Assembly: GCA_964626885.1 (NCBI GenBank)
Contig: CAZVJA010000001.1
Location: 1 to 64,000 of the forward strand
Direction of reading: 5' to 3'
DNA: 64,000 nucleotides
Origin: CAZVJA01 sp964626885
Lineage (GTDB): Bacteria; Planctomycetota; Planctomycetia; Planctomycetales; Planctomycetaceae
The notes under the pieces were generated by a model, which saw nothing but the letters and a program-made list of their open reading frames with translations, was not told where the DNA came from and made no database searches. Within the stretch, counting starts at the first letter, position 1; each line of letters starts with the position of its first letter. A program made the position numbers and the translations under genes. This document shows positions 29,201-35,782 of this stretch, one piece after another.

Positions 29201-29311
29201 GCGGTTGAAGTTTGGAACATCGCCGGCAAGCGCCACGTGTGCTCTAACACCGAGACTCGACGGCGCAACGCAGAGTGCGACAAAAAAAATCATCCGATGC
29301 AGAACAGGCAT
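26264..29311 (-). CDS. PSD1 and planctomycete cytochrome c domain protein (DUF1549/DUF1553)
   Basis: A 1015-aa exported protein. After a signal peptide it has a planctomycete cytochrome c domain with CFKCH (residues 47-51) and the distal EQMPPA motif. A DUF1549 domain carries a second haem motif, CVQCH (335-339). A carbohydrate/LamG-like insert comes next, and then DUF1553 with WLVSRDNPLVARVTMNRQW. Two haems per chain suggest electron transfer coupled to an unknown substrate, with the Tat-exported DUF1501 partner encoded immediately downstream. The start at ATG 29311 precedes the signal peptide but has a weak ribosome-binding site. Confidence 0.95.
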   Translation of the reverse strand: MPVLHRMIFFVALCVAPSSLGVRAHVALAGDVPNFNRDVRPILSGHCFKCHGPDADAREADLRLDQRESATKELGSGKTTIVPGKPDASELIRRILSNDPDEQMPPAAANKPLSEHQKKILADWIAAGAPYEKHWAFEPPRQSPLPHVTQQDWPRNAIDYFILARLEAHGLAPNPPADKHTLVRRVYLDLIGLPPTPEEVDAFVSDDAPDAYDRLVDRLLASPYYGERWARRWLDLARYADTNGYEKDRMRSIWPYRDWVINAINAGKPFDEFTIDQLAGDMLPKAGLAERIATGFHRNTLLNEEGGIDPLEFRFYAMVDRVNTTGTVWIGLTMGCVQCHTHKFDPIPQRDFYRTMAFLNNANEPTIDVPDAEVERQRQQIEQQIAALTAALPSKFPHEAATTAEQEFEKKFQEWLAQRHAQSIAWTNLRPASAASNLPLLTVLDDGSVFASGDQSKSDRYELAFENVPERITALRIDAIPDDRLPNHGPGRVYYEGPFGDFFLSEVTILADGNKLPMASAAQSYANGNNTAATAIDGNQQTGWSINGGQGHEHSAVFTLREPIQGAKSLKLSLLFERYYSAGLGRFRISVSDKPFAEGEKVAPRTTDDLLLIPSDQRTAGQTEVLRKYFAETAPELAEARKEIEKLQKSLPAMPTTLVMQERPATNPRPTFIHKRGEFLQPKDRVEPGLLPMFPAPNTLPQNRLEFARWLVSRDNPLVARVTMNRQWGTIFGRGIVRTTEDFGYQGESPTHSDLLDWLAVEFMNRGWSMKQMHRLIVTSATYRQSSYVSPEALQKDPDGKWLSRFPRVRLDAEMVRDAALRESGLLASRLGGPSVFPPQPAGVTSEGTYGALSWTVSQGADRYRRGLYTFSKRSAPYAMFATFDGPTGEVCIARREISNTPLQALTALNDEVFVETSRWLARSVLQTAEPTDEARAMRMFRNCLARPPAPEELSRLVDFVRRQREKLKSSPDSWGPLVPEADGPPPAGVDRAELAAWTLLARAVFNLDEAITKE

Positions 29312-29521
29312 GATGTCGTCACGCTGGTAACGAGAATCGTTCGGCACGGCCCGATGGGGGGGATTCCATCCAAGGAATCGCGGACCTGCGCGGGGTCTCC
29401 AAGATGGAATTATACCCTATTTTAGACGTCCCCCGGAGGGATCGTCGAGAAAAGTCGGCCATTCCCGCGGCAATTCCACGAAACCGGCTCCGACCCAGCG
29501 TTGCATGAGAGTCACCGGTTC

Positions 29522-30055
29522 TCAAAGAAACGCATCGATGGCGACCAGAACTAGAATCAAGGCCCCCGCCAGCAACTTTCCCACCGTCCCGAGCAGCCGA
29601 CCGATCACCGCCCCTCTTCCAACAGCCATGCTCCGTGCCGTATCACTCCCCTTCCAACTCTCGCCCAGATAAGCGCCGGCGAATGCTCCCGCCGCACCCC
29701 CTCCCAATGCACCGATGATGGGACCGACGACCGGAATGGGGATGCTGACAAACGCACCCGCGATGCTCCCGACCATCGTTCCCCCCAAAGCGAGCAACAT
29801 CGCTCGACGGCTGGCTCCCTCCTTTTTCGCCCCGGCAGCTCCGGCGAAGAGTTCCAGGATTTCTCCCACCACCGCCAGTCCGAGCGCAACACCCACCGTG
29901 ATCCAACTGAATCCGCGACCATCTTCGGCGGGCAACAGCCACGCAAAGAGCGCCGCGAGCGCCACCATGACCCAGTTGCCCGGAAAGGCAAAGAGCGTGA
30001 CAAGCCAGGCGGCCGCGAGTAACAACAACAGCAGTGAAACCCAAACGTAGTACAT
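29522..30055 (-). CDS. DUF456 family membrane protein
   Basis: A 177-aa integral membrane protein with four to five hydrophobic segments. The first (VSLLLLLLAAAWLVTLFAFPGNWV) carries the family's FPGNWV motif. The central glycine-rich part (GPIIGALGGGAAGAFAGAYLGE) is typical of DUF456 and resembles glycine-zipper packing. The function is unknown. The ATG at 30055 was taken rather than an in-frame TTG 24 bp upstream. It is divergent from the LURP-one-like gene. Confidence 0.85.
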   Translation of the reverse strand: MYYVWVSLLLLLLAAAWLVTLFAFPGNWVMVALAALFAWLLPAEDGRGFSWITVGVALGLAVVGEILELFAGAAGAKKEGASRRAMLLALGGTMVGSIAGAFVSIPIPVVGPIIGALGGGAAGAFAGAYLGESWKGSDTARSMAVGRGAVIGRLLGTVGKLLAGALILVLVAIDAFL

Positions 30056-30211
30056 CGAGGAAACCCGCAACGGCGGCAACTGTTCCGCGGGAATTAGGAA
30101 TGAATCGGCGACAGCTTGTTGATATCATCCATCGCACAGCCCCAAAAGGAAAGCAGCAACTGGAAACCGCCGCTGCTTCACCCGATTCCATCAATCCGTG
30201 CGAGGTGCGTC

Positions 30212-30775
30212 TTGGAAGGGACAACATTCACCATCCGCCGCAAGGTCTTCACGCTGTTCGGCGCGAAGTTCCATGTTTACAACGCCGAAGGTGGGCTGAT
30301 CGGCTTCTGTCAGCAGAAGGCGTTCAAGCTGAAGGAAGACATTCGGTTTTATTCCGACGAGACGATGTCGGAGGAGCGTCTTGTCATCAAGGCCCGTTCG
30401 ATCATCGACTTCAGCGCGGCGTATGACGTCGTCGACGGACGAACGCAGGAGCCGGTCGGGGTCTTGCAGCGAAAGGGATTCGAGTCCATGTTTCGCGACG
30501 AGTGGACGATGACGGACGATCAAGGAGATCTGGTCGGCTCGGTTCGGGAGGACAGCGCCTTCATGGCCTTTGTGCGGCGAGTTTTCAACAACCTGATTCC
30601 GCAGACGTTCCATCTGACCGATCCCGCCGGGACCATGCTCGCCGAATTCAAGACGCACTTTAATCCGTTCATCCATCGCATGACGGTGACCATCGCACCG
30701 GATCCCCCTTGCAATCCGTTGTTGATCATTGCCGCAGGAATTCTGCTGGTGGCGATTGAGGGACGGAAAAATTGA
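30212..30775 (+). CDS. LURP-one-related (tubby-like fold) protein
   Basis: A 187-aa protein with the repeated strand pattern of the LURP-one/DUF567 family, a tubby or phospholipid-scramblase-like beta barrel around a central helix. The family opening FTIRRKVFTLFGAKFHVYNA is close to the N-terminus, and the hydrophobic C-terminal helix (LLIIAAGILLVAI) is the barrel-filling helix. The start is the TTG at 30212, which has a near-perfect GAGGTG 5 bp upstream; in-frame codons continue to 30116 without such a site. Its stop overlaps the start of the next gene. The bacterial function is unknown. Confidence 0.75.
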   Translation: MEGTTFTIRRKVFTLFGAKFHVYNAEGGLIGFCQQKAFKLKEDIRFYSDETMSEERLVIKARSIIDFSAAYDVVDGRTQEPVGVLQRKGFESMFRDEWTMTDDQGDLVGSVREDSAFMAFVRRVFNNLIPQTFHLTDPAGTMLAEFKTHFNPFIHRMTVTIAPDPPCNPLLIIAAGILLVAIEGRKN

Positions 30776-31467
30776 GTACTCTGCCGGAAATCCCCGGCGG
30801 GTGGAGCGTCCGTGAGATTCTCGTGGCGGGGAGACGCTTTCAGATAACGCTCCCCACGTCACCGGATGCTTTTCTCGACGATCCCGCCGTGCGCGAGGCG
30901 AGCGAGCGCGACGATTACATGCCCTACTGGCCCTACTTGTGGCCGGCGTCGCTGCCGATGGCGGAGGCGGTGGCGCGCGCAAACTGGCGTTCCGGCACCA
31001 AGGTGCTCGAAATCGGCGCGGGGATCGGGTTCGTCGGACTTGTCGCGTTGGCGTGCGGGTACGACGTCACGCTCACCGATTACCAACAAACGGCGGTTGA
31101 TCTCGCGCTGTTCAACGCGCGGCAAAACGGCTTTGCCGCGGCGCGGGGAGAAGTGCTTGACTGGCGTGAGCCGCCGGAGCAACAGTACCAGGTGATACTC
31201 GGCTGCGACGTACTTTACGAACTTCGCAACCACGCGCCGATTCTCGGCCTGCTCGATCGCATGCTTGCTCCGGGAGGAATCGCCTGGTTTGGCGACGCGG
31301 GACGACAGCATGCCGCCGCCTTCATCCGCGACGTCCCGACGGCGCGTTACTCAGTCACGCTACGCGATGAAACGGGAGCATTGCTCAAGGAGCCGCGCGT
31401 GGGAAAGTTCCAGCTGATCACGCTGGAGAAAGCGGATTCACCTGCGGGTCGAGCCAGTCAAGAATAG
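30772..31467 (+). CDS. Class I SAM-dependent methyltransferase (lysine-methyltransferase-like)
   Basis: A 231-aa Rossmann-fold methyltransferase of the Methyltransf_16/ETFB-lysine methyltransferase type. Motif I is VLEIGAGIGFVGL, an acidic post-I residue is in TLTDYQQ, and ILGCDVLYE is the motif IV region. The WPYLWPASLPMAE segment upstream of motif I is typical of this family. The target protein is not evident. The TTG start overlaps the stop of the preceding gene as TTGA, with GAGGGACGG in front. The 3' end overlaps the convergent hydrolase gene by 50 bp. Confidence 0.85.
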   Translation: MSTLPEIPGGWSVREILVAGRRFQITLPTSPDAFLDDPAVREASERDDYMPYWPYLWPASLPMAEAVARANWRSGTKVLEIGAGIGFVGLVALACGYDVTLTDYQQTAVDLALFNARQNGFAAARGEVLDWREPPEQQYQVILGCDVLYELRNHAPILGLLDRMLAPGGIAWFGDAGRQHAAAFIRDVPTARYSVTLRDETGALLKEPRVGKFQLITLEKADSPAGRASQE

Positions 31468-32317
31468 CCGTGATTGTCTCGGGCCAGTCGGGCTCGTTGA
31501 GTAGTTCGTGGTAATGCTCCGGAAAGAGGCGGAACGACTTGACGGCGCTGGCCACCTGCTCCAGCCAGGGGGAAGCCATCTCGGGATCGACGATGCGATC
31601 CTGCCCCGCTTGCAGCACGAACATCGGGCAGCGGATGCGCGTTGCGTCGGCCCAGACCGACTTGAGCGCCGACTGCATCGCGAAATACCAGCCGGCCGTG
31701 ACCGAACGGTTGTTGTACGGGTCTTTGGCTCGCTGTTCCAGGACTTCCGCGTTTCGTGTGGTAAAGCCGTGCTCGACGCGCGATCGGAAACGGGTCTGAG
31801 GATACACCAGCGACATCGCCTTCCCAATCGCGATCGTGAATGGGGAAATCTCCACTTTGATTCCCAAGAGAGGCGAAGTCAGGACCGCGGCCGCGACGCA
31901 ATCGGGATCTTCCTGCAACAATCTCGCCGTGACCAAGCCTCCCATGCTGTGCGCGAGAACGGCGGTCGCTTGTGGGCGGCATTCAAAATGTGCCCGCACC
32001 GCCTGAAGATCCTCGACGTACTGCCCGAAGCTATCGACGTGCGTAACAATCCCGCCCGATCGCCCGTGCCCTCGCAAATCGGAAACGACGACGTTCCACC
32101 CGCGCGAGACGGCACGCTCGGCGACATGCTCATAACGTTCGCCATGTTCCGACATGCCATGCACGATGAGCAGAGTTCGCGATGCACCGCCAACTTCATA
32201 ATGACGCACGAACAGCTCGGTCTTGTCTCCCGCCGTGACATACTTCTCTCGGTAGTGACCGAACCGGGTCGGTTCGTCACGCAATGGAAGTCGTTCGGGC
32301 GGTATCGCGCGAATCAT
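31418..32317 (-). CDS. Alpha/beta hydrolase, monoacylglycerol-lipase-like
   Basis: A 299-aa serine hydrolase of the Hydrolase_4 (monoglyceride lipase/lysophospholipase) family. The oxyanion motif is LLIVHGMSEHGERY, the nucleophile S124 is in LAHSMGG, the acid is in AGQDRIVDP and the histidine is in EHYHELLNE. There is no signal peptide. Its ATG at 32317 overlaps the stop of the thioredoxin-like gene (ATGA), so the two are translationally coupled. The C-terminal 16 codons overlap the convergent methyltransferase gene. Confidence 0.9.
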   Translation of the reverse strand: MIRAIPPERLPLRDEPTRFGHYREKYVTAGDKTELFVRHYEVGGASRTLLIVHGMSEHGERYEHVAERAVSRGWNVVVSDLRGHGRSGGIVTHVDSFGQYVEDLQAVRAHFECRPQATAVLAHSMGGLVTARLLQEDPDCVAAAVLTSPLLGIKVEISPFTIAIGKAMSLVYPQTRFRSRVEHGFTTRNAEVLEQRAKDPYNNRSVTAGWYFAMQSALKSVWADATRIRCPMFVLQAGQDRIVDPEMASPWLEQVASAVKSFRLFPEHYHELLNEPDWPETITAILDWLDPQVNPLSPA

Positions 32318-33390
32318 GGTGTGGCGGAACCTTTGGGAGAAGCTGCCGCGCCTCCGAGCAGTCGCTCGACGGCTTGGCGTAAATCGCGTCCTTGCAAATC
32401 GACCCCAACCAGCTTCCCTTGCTGATCGAGCAAATAGGTCGAGGGAATCTTCGCGGCTTCGTAGCGACGACGAGTGGCGTCGTGGTCCGACGATGACAAA
32501 GCCAACCGCCACGACAACTTCGTCTGTTTCTGGAATTCCTCGACGGTGGCGCGGTCTTCATCGAGCGAGATGCCGATGATTTCAAACCCCCGCGGGTTAA
32601 AATCGGCATGCAACTTCTTCAACGACGGAAACTCGATGATGCACGGCGGACAATTCGTCCCCCAAAAATCGACCAGCACTACTTTGCCGGCGAGTTCCGT
32701 CGGCGCGACTTTTTTCCCGTCGAGATCCTCGACACTGATTTCCGGAGCGGGTTTCCGTGCAAGCTCCAGCTTGCGGATGCGGTTGTCGGCAAATTCCCGT
32801 ACGGCAGGGTTGAGGAATAGCCCGGTTGAGAGCTTGTCGTACACATCGCGCGCCGTGGCATAATCCCCCGCGAGCTGCGCCTGGGTAGACAACCCCACCG
32901 CCAGATCGATGGTGTCATTGGGCATGCGAATCCGAGAGGTCTTCAAATGCGCTTCATAGACTGCCATCGCCTCGGGCAGCTTGCCGGTGCGCGCCAGCCC
33001 AATGCACTTGACGAGCTGTGCCAGAGTCCGCGAGGGATGGTTGTCGCCGGTTCGCTGAAGATAGGCGTCCGCCGCGGCGAGGACGTCCGGTTCGCGTCCA
33101 TGTGTGCGGACAGTCTCGAACAGCCAGCGGTAGGCGAGTTCGGCATCGTCCGCTTCGGGGTGTTCCGCGACATAGGCTGCCACAAGCGAAATCGTCCCTT
33201 TCGCCTGCTCCTCGATGATAGCTGAGAACGTCTTGGGAGCCTCAACGGCGGATTTCGGATCGGCGGCGACGAGAACCGATGACACGGACCCGCCAGCCAG
33301 CAAGACCATCGCCGTGAGAACAGTCATTCCCGACGGCAGCCATCGTTCGGGTATCGTTGTTCCACGGAAGCGCCGCAACGGGTGCCGCAT
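32314..33390 (-). CDS. TlpA-like thiol-disulfide oxidoreductase with N-terminal helical repeats
   Basis: A 358-aa exported protein. A signal segment (about 22-42) leads into a helical, TPR-like region (55-210) and then a TlpA/ResA-type thioredoxin domain with the redox motif C247-PP-C250 in FWGTNCPPC. It should reduce or isomerise disulfides in the periplasm, and the repeats may bind the client. The ATG at 33390 has GGGAG at correct spacing. The downstream hydrolase overlaps by 4 bp. Confidence 0.9.
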   Translation of the reverse strand: MRHPLRRFRGTTIPERWLPSGMTVLTAMVLLAGGSVSSVLVAADPKSAVEAPKTFSAIIEEQAKGTISLVAAYVAEHPEADDAELAYRWLFETVRTHGREPDVLAAADAYLQRTGDNHPSRTLAQLVKCIGLARTGKLPEAMAVYEAHLKTSRIRMPNDTIDLAVGLSTQAQLAGDYATARDVYDKLSTGLFLNPAVREFADNRIRKLELARKPAPEISVEDLDGKKVAPTELAGKVVLVDFWGTNCPPCIIEFPSLKKLHADFNPRGFEIIGISLDEDRATVEEFQKQTKLSWRLALSSSDHDATRRRYEAAKIPSTYLLDQQGKLVGVDLQGRDLRQAVERLLGGAAASPKGSATP

Positions 33391-33781
33391 GTTGTACTCC
33401 CAGGATGTTTATTGGAGGAGGCGGCCTGGAAAGCCGGTTGGCGACCCCGGTCGCCCGACGGCTAACGACGTTCCTCCTGAAGCAAACCCTTAACGATTCT
33501 ATGCCTCAGGCAGACTGCGTCAAACAACATGTTCCCTACTCTTTTTATCGAGTTTACAACACGGCGGCTTGAAGAACTTGGGATGAAGACCCCCGAATTT
33601 TGCCTCACGACAGCCTGGCGCCTAACTCAAAGCGCCGTTGTCGGATAGGGCTGTATGGCGGCCAAGATGTGATTGCGGCCGTCTGTACGTTCGGTTAGAG
33701 TGACGGGCAGAGTCGACTTCATGAAATTCGAGCAATTTCCGTCCGGGCCGAACCGGAAATCCTCGGCAAAAGGAGCAGCAG
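33391..33781. other. Intergenic region upstream of the vWA genes
   Basis: No gene is seen in these 391 bp. A possible plus-strand promoter is TTGCGG (33673-33678), 17 bp, TAGAGT (33696-33701), about 80 bp before the first vWA gene. A hairpin (GGCGC 33617-33621 with GCGCC 33632-33636) has no T-run and is not called a terminator. Confidence 0.4.
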
Positions 33782-35710
33782 GTGAGTACGACCGCTCCGG
33801 CCGACCGCCGACAAATTGGCACCGAGATTGGTCCGCAGTCCCTATTTACCGAAGAGGGCTGGCCAGCCTGGCTGACGAGCGTCGGGCTGCATCTCCTGCT
33901 CTTGATGTCGCTTTGGTTCATCAAGGTTTCGGCCGATCAAGCAGACGACCTGCTGATCAACAGCGCGATCCAAAAACCCGATCCGTTGCATCTCGATACG
34001 GACGCCTTTCAGATCGACACGGTTGTGGTCGATCAGGTCGGCAATGATTCCCCCCTGAACACGTTGGACCCCACTGCCGGCACCGCAGCCGATGCTGCCC
34101 AATCATCGAGCGAACGGATTCTCGAAAAGCACGAAGCGGTGCAGCGGCAACTGGAAGAAACGGTGTTGCAGGTCGATATTCCGACCACGAACTCCGCGGT
34201 GGCGATCGCTCCGGCCGATTCCGAACTCGCGACGCGCGTCGATGTGACTGGAACCACGGAACATGCGGGTGGGGTGGAAGGCGCGATCGATCGGTTGACG
34301 TTCGAGATCGCCTCGTCGCTTAAGGAGTCTCCCACGTTTGTGGTCTGGTTGTTCGATGCGTCGTTGTCGCTGAAGAAACGGCGTGCTGCAATCGCCGACC
34401 GATTTGAGAACGTTTACAAGCAGCTGGGGATTATGAATGTCGGTGGGGGCGGTGCGTTGAAGACCGCGATTGCCAGTTACGGCAAATCGACGAATATTCT
34501 CACTCCCGAGCCGGTGGACGACGTCGAGGATATTAAGGACGCGGTCCGCAACATCGAGTCCGACGAGTCGGGTATCGAAAACGTCTTCGCGGCGGTTTCG
34601 GAAGTGACGAAGAAATGGCTGTCGTTCCGAACGAATCGCAATGACCGACGCAACATGCTGATCATCATTATCACCGATGAGCGGGGCGATGATTACGCAG
34701 TGCTGGAAGAAGCCATTCACACGCTCCGCCGGTACGGCATCCGAGTGTATTGCGTCGGTAATGCCGCCGTGTTCGGCCACGAGAAGGGATACGTCCCGTG
34801 GGAGTATCCGGACGGCTTCACGGAATATTTGCCTGTCGATCAAGGACCGGAAACCGCGGCGCCCGAGCGGCTGCAACTCGCGTATTGGGGACGGCGCGGA
34901 CGGGATCTCGAGAATCTGTCGGCGACCTTTGGACCATATGCATTGACCCGGCTGTGCGCCGAAACAGGCGGGATGTTTTTCGTCTCCGAGGAGATCCCTG
35001 GCCCCAAGTTCGATCCCGAGGTGATGCGTAAATACCAGCCAGACTACCGGCCACTGCGCGATTACGATCAGCAATTGTCGCAGAACGCCGCGAAGGGGGC
35101 ATTGGTGCGGGCCGCTGTGGCGACGAAGGCAGAGGCCATCCCTCAGCCGCAGTTCGTATTCCGTGCTGACACCGACACGGCGCTGCGTCAACAGATCTCG
35201 GAAGCTCAAAAACCGCTCGCCGTGCTCGATTACAAGCTCGAAGAGATGCTCACCTTGCTCGAGTCGGGCGAAAAGGATCGGTCGCAGCTCACAACTCCCC
35301 GCTGGCGGGCAAGTTATGATCTCGCTCTTGGCCGCGTGTTGGCCATGCGGGCGCGAGCGTACGGGTACAATGTGATTCTGGCGGATATGAAAGTCGCTCC
35401 GAAGACGTTTCAAGATCCGCAGAATAACACCTGGGTGCTCGTCCCCGCGGAAGAAGGGACCGCCGGCCCACGGATCGACAAACTGGTTCAGAAGGCGAAG
35501 GAATACCTGAACCGCGTGGTCGAGGAGCATCCCGGCACGCCGTGGGAAATACTCGCCAAGGAAGAACTGTCGCAACCGATGGGCTGGCAATGGAAGGAAC
35601 GGTACGTGAACTATCCCCCTCCACCGGAGAACAATCCCAATACGCCTCCGCCGGATGCTCCGCGCCGCCGCATGAGCCAACCGGCGCCTCGCGCGAAACC
35701 ACAGCTTTGA
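33782..35710 (+). CDS. Membrane-anchored von Willebrand factor A domain protein (vWA-1)
   Basis: A 642-aa protein with one N-terminal membrane segment (about 31-48, SVGLHLLLLMSLWFIKV) followed by a Ser/Thr/Asp-rich linker. A vWA domain starts near residue 185, with a complete MIDAS DxSxS (D192-A-S194-L-S196) and the second acidic motif IIITDERGDD. The C-terminal half is helical and ends in a Pro-rich tail. The family is known mainly from planctomycetes and has no assigned function. The GTG start has a perfect AAGGAG. It is followed 72 bp later by a paralogue with the same layout; together they form a probable operon. Confidence 0.85.
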   Translation: MSTTAPADRRQIGTEIGPQSLFTEEGWPAWLTSVGLHLLLLMSLWFIKVSADQADDLLINSAIQKPDPLHLDTDAFQIDTVVVDQVGNDSPLNTLDPTAGTAADAAQSSSERILEKHEAVQRQLEETVLQVDIPTTNSAVAIAPADSELATRVDVTGTTEHAGGVEGAIDRLTFEIASSLKESPTFVVWLFDASLSLKKRRAAIADRFENVYKQLGIMNVGGGGALKTAIASYGKSTNILTPEPVDDVEDIKDAVRNIESDESGIENVFAAVSEVTKKWLSFRTNRNDRRNMLIIIITDERGDDYAVLEEAIHTLRRYGIRVYCVGNAAVFGHEKGYVPWEYPDGFTEYLPVDQGPETAAPERLQLAYWGRRGRDLENLSATFGPYALTRLCAETGGMFFVSEEIPGPKFDPEVMRKYQPDYRPLRDYDQQLSQNAAKGALVRAAVATKAEAIPQPQFVFRADTDTALRQQISEAQKPLAVLDYKLEEMLTLLESGEKDRSQLTTPRWRASYDLALGRVLAMRARAYGYNVILADMKVAPKTFQDPQNNTWVLVPAEEGTAGPRIDKLVQKAKEYLNRVVEEHPGTPWEILAKEELSQPMGWQWKERYVNYPPPPENNPNTPPPDAPRRRMSQPAPRAKPQL

Positions 35711-35782
35711 TCCCCGTCGGCGGTTTCCACAAGCATTCGAAAGGGGCACCGCCAAAGATCACGAACAACCTGCGATGATTTG

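Noticed and set aside
29409..29414. TATAAT on the minus strand upstream of the PSD1/cytochrome gene
   Set aside because: No -35 at 16-18 bp and no extended -10 TG; kept out of the feature list as a chance match.
27617..29425. Long open frame (602 codons) on the plus strand
   Set aside because: Antisense to the PSD1/cytochrome gene, with no recognisable domain and Arg/Val/Asp-rich shadow composition.
33609..33642. Hairpin GACA..GGCGC/GCGCC..TGTC
   Set aside because: Uneven arms and no T-run; not supported as terminator or operator.
34103..35755. Long open frame (550 codons) on the minus strand
   Set aside because: Antisense to vWA-1, which has clear domain motifs and a perfect ribosome-binding site.
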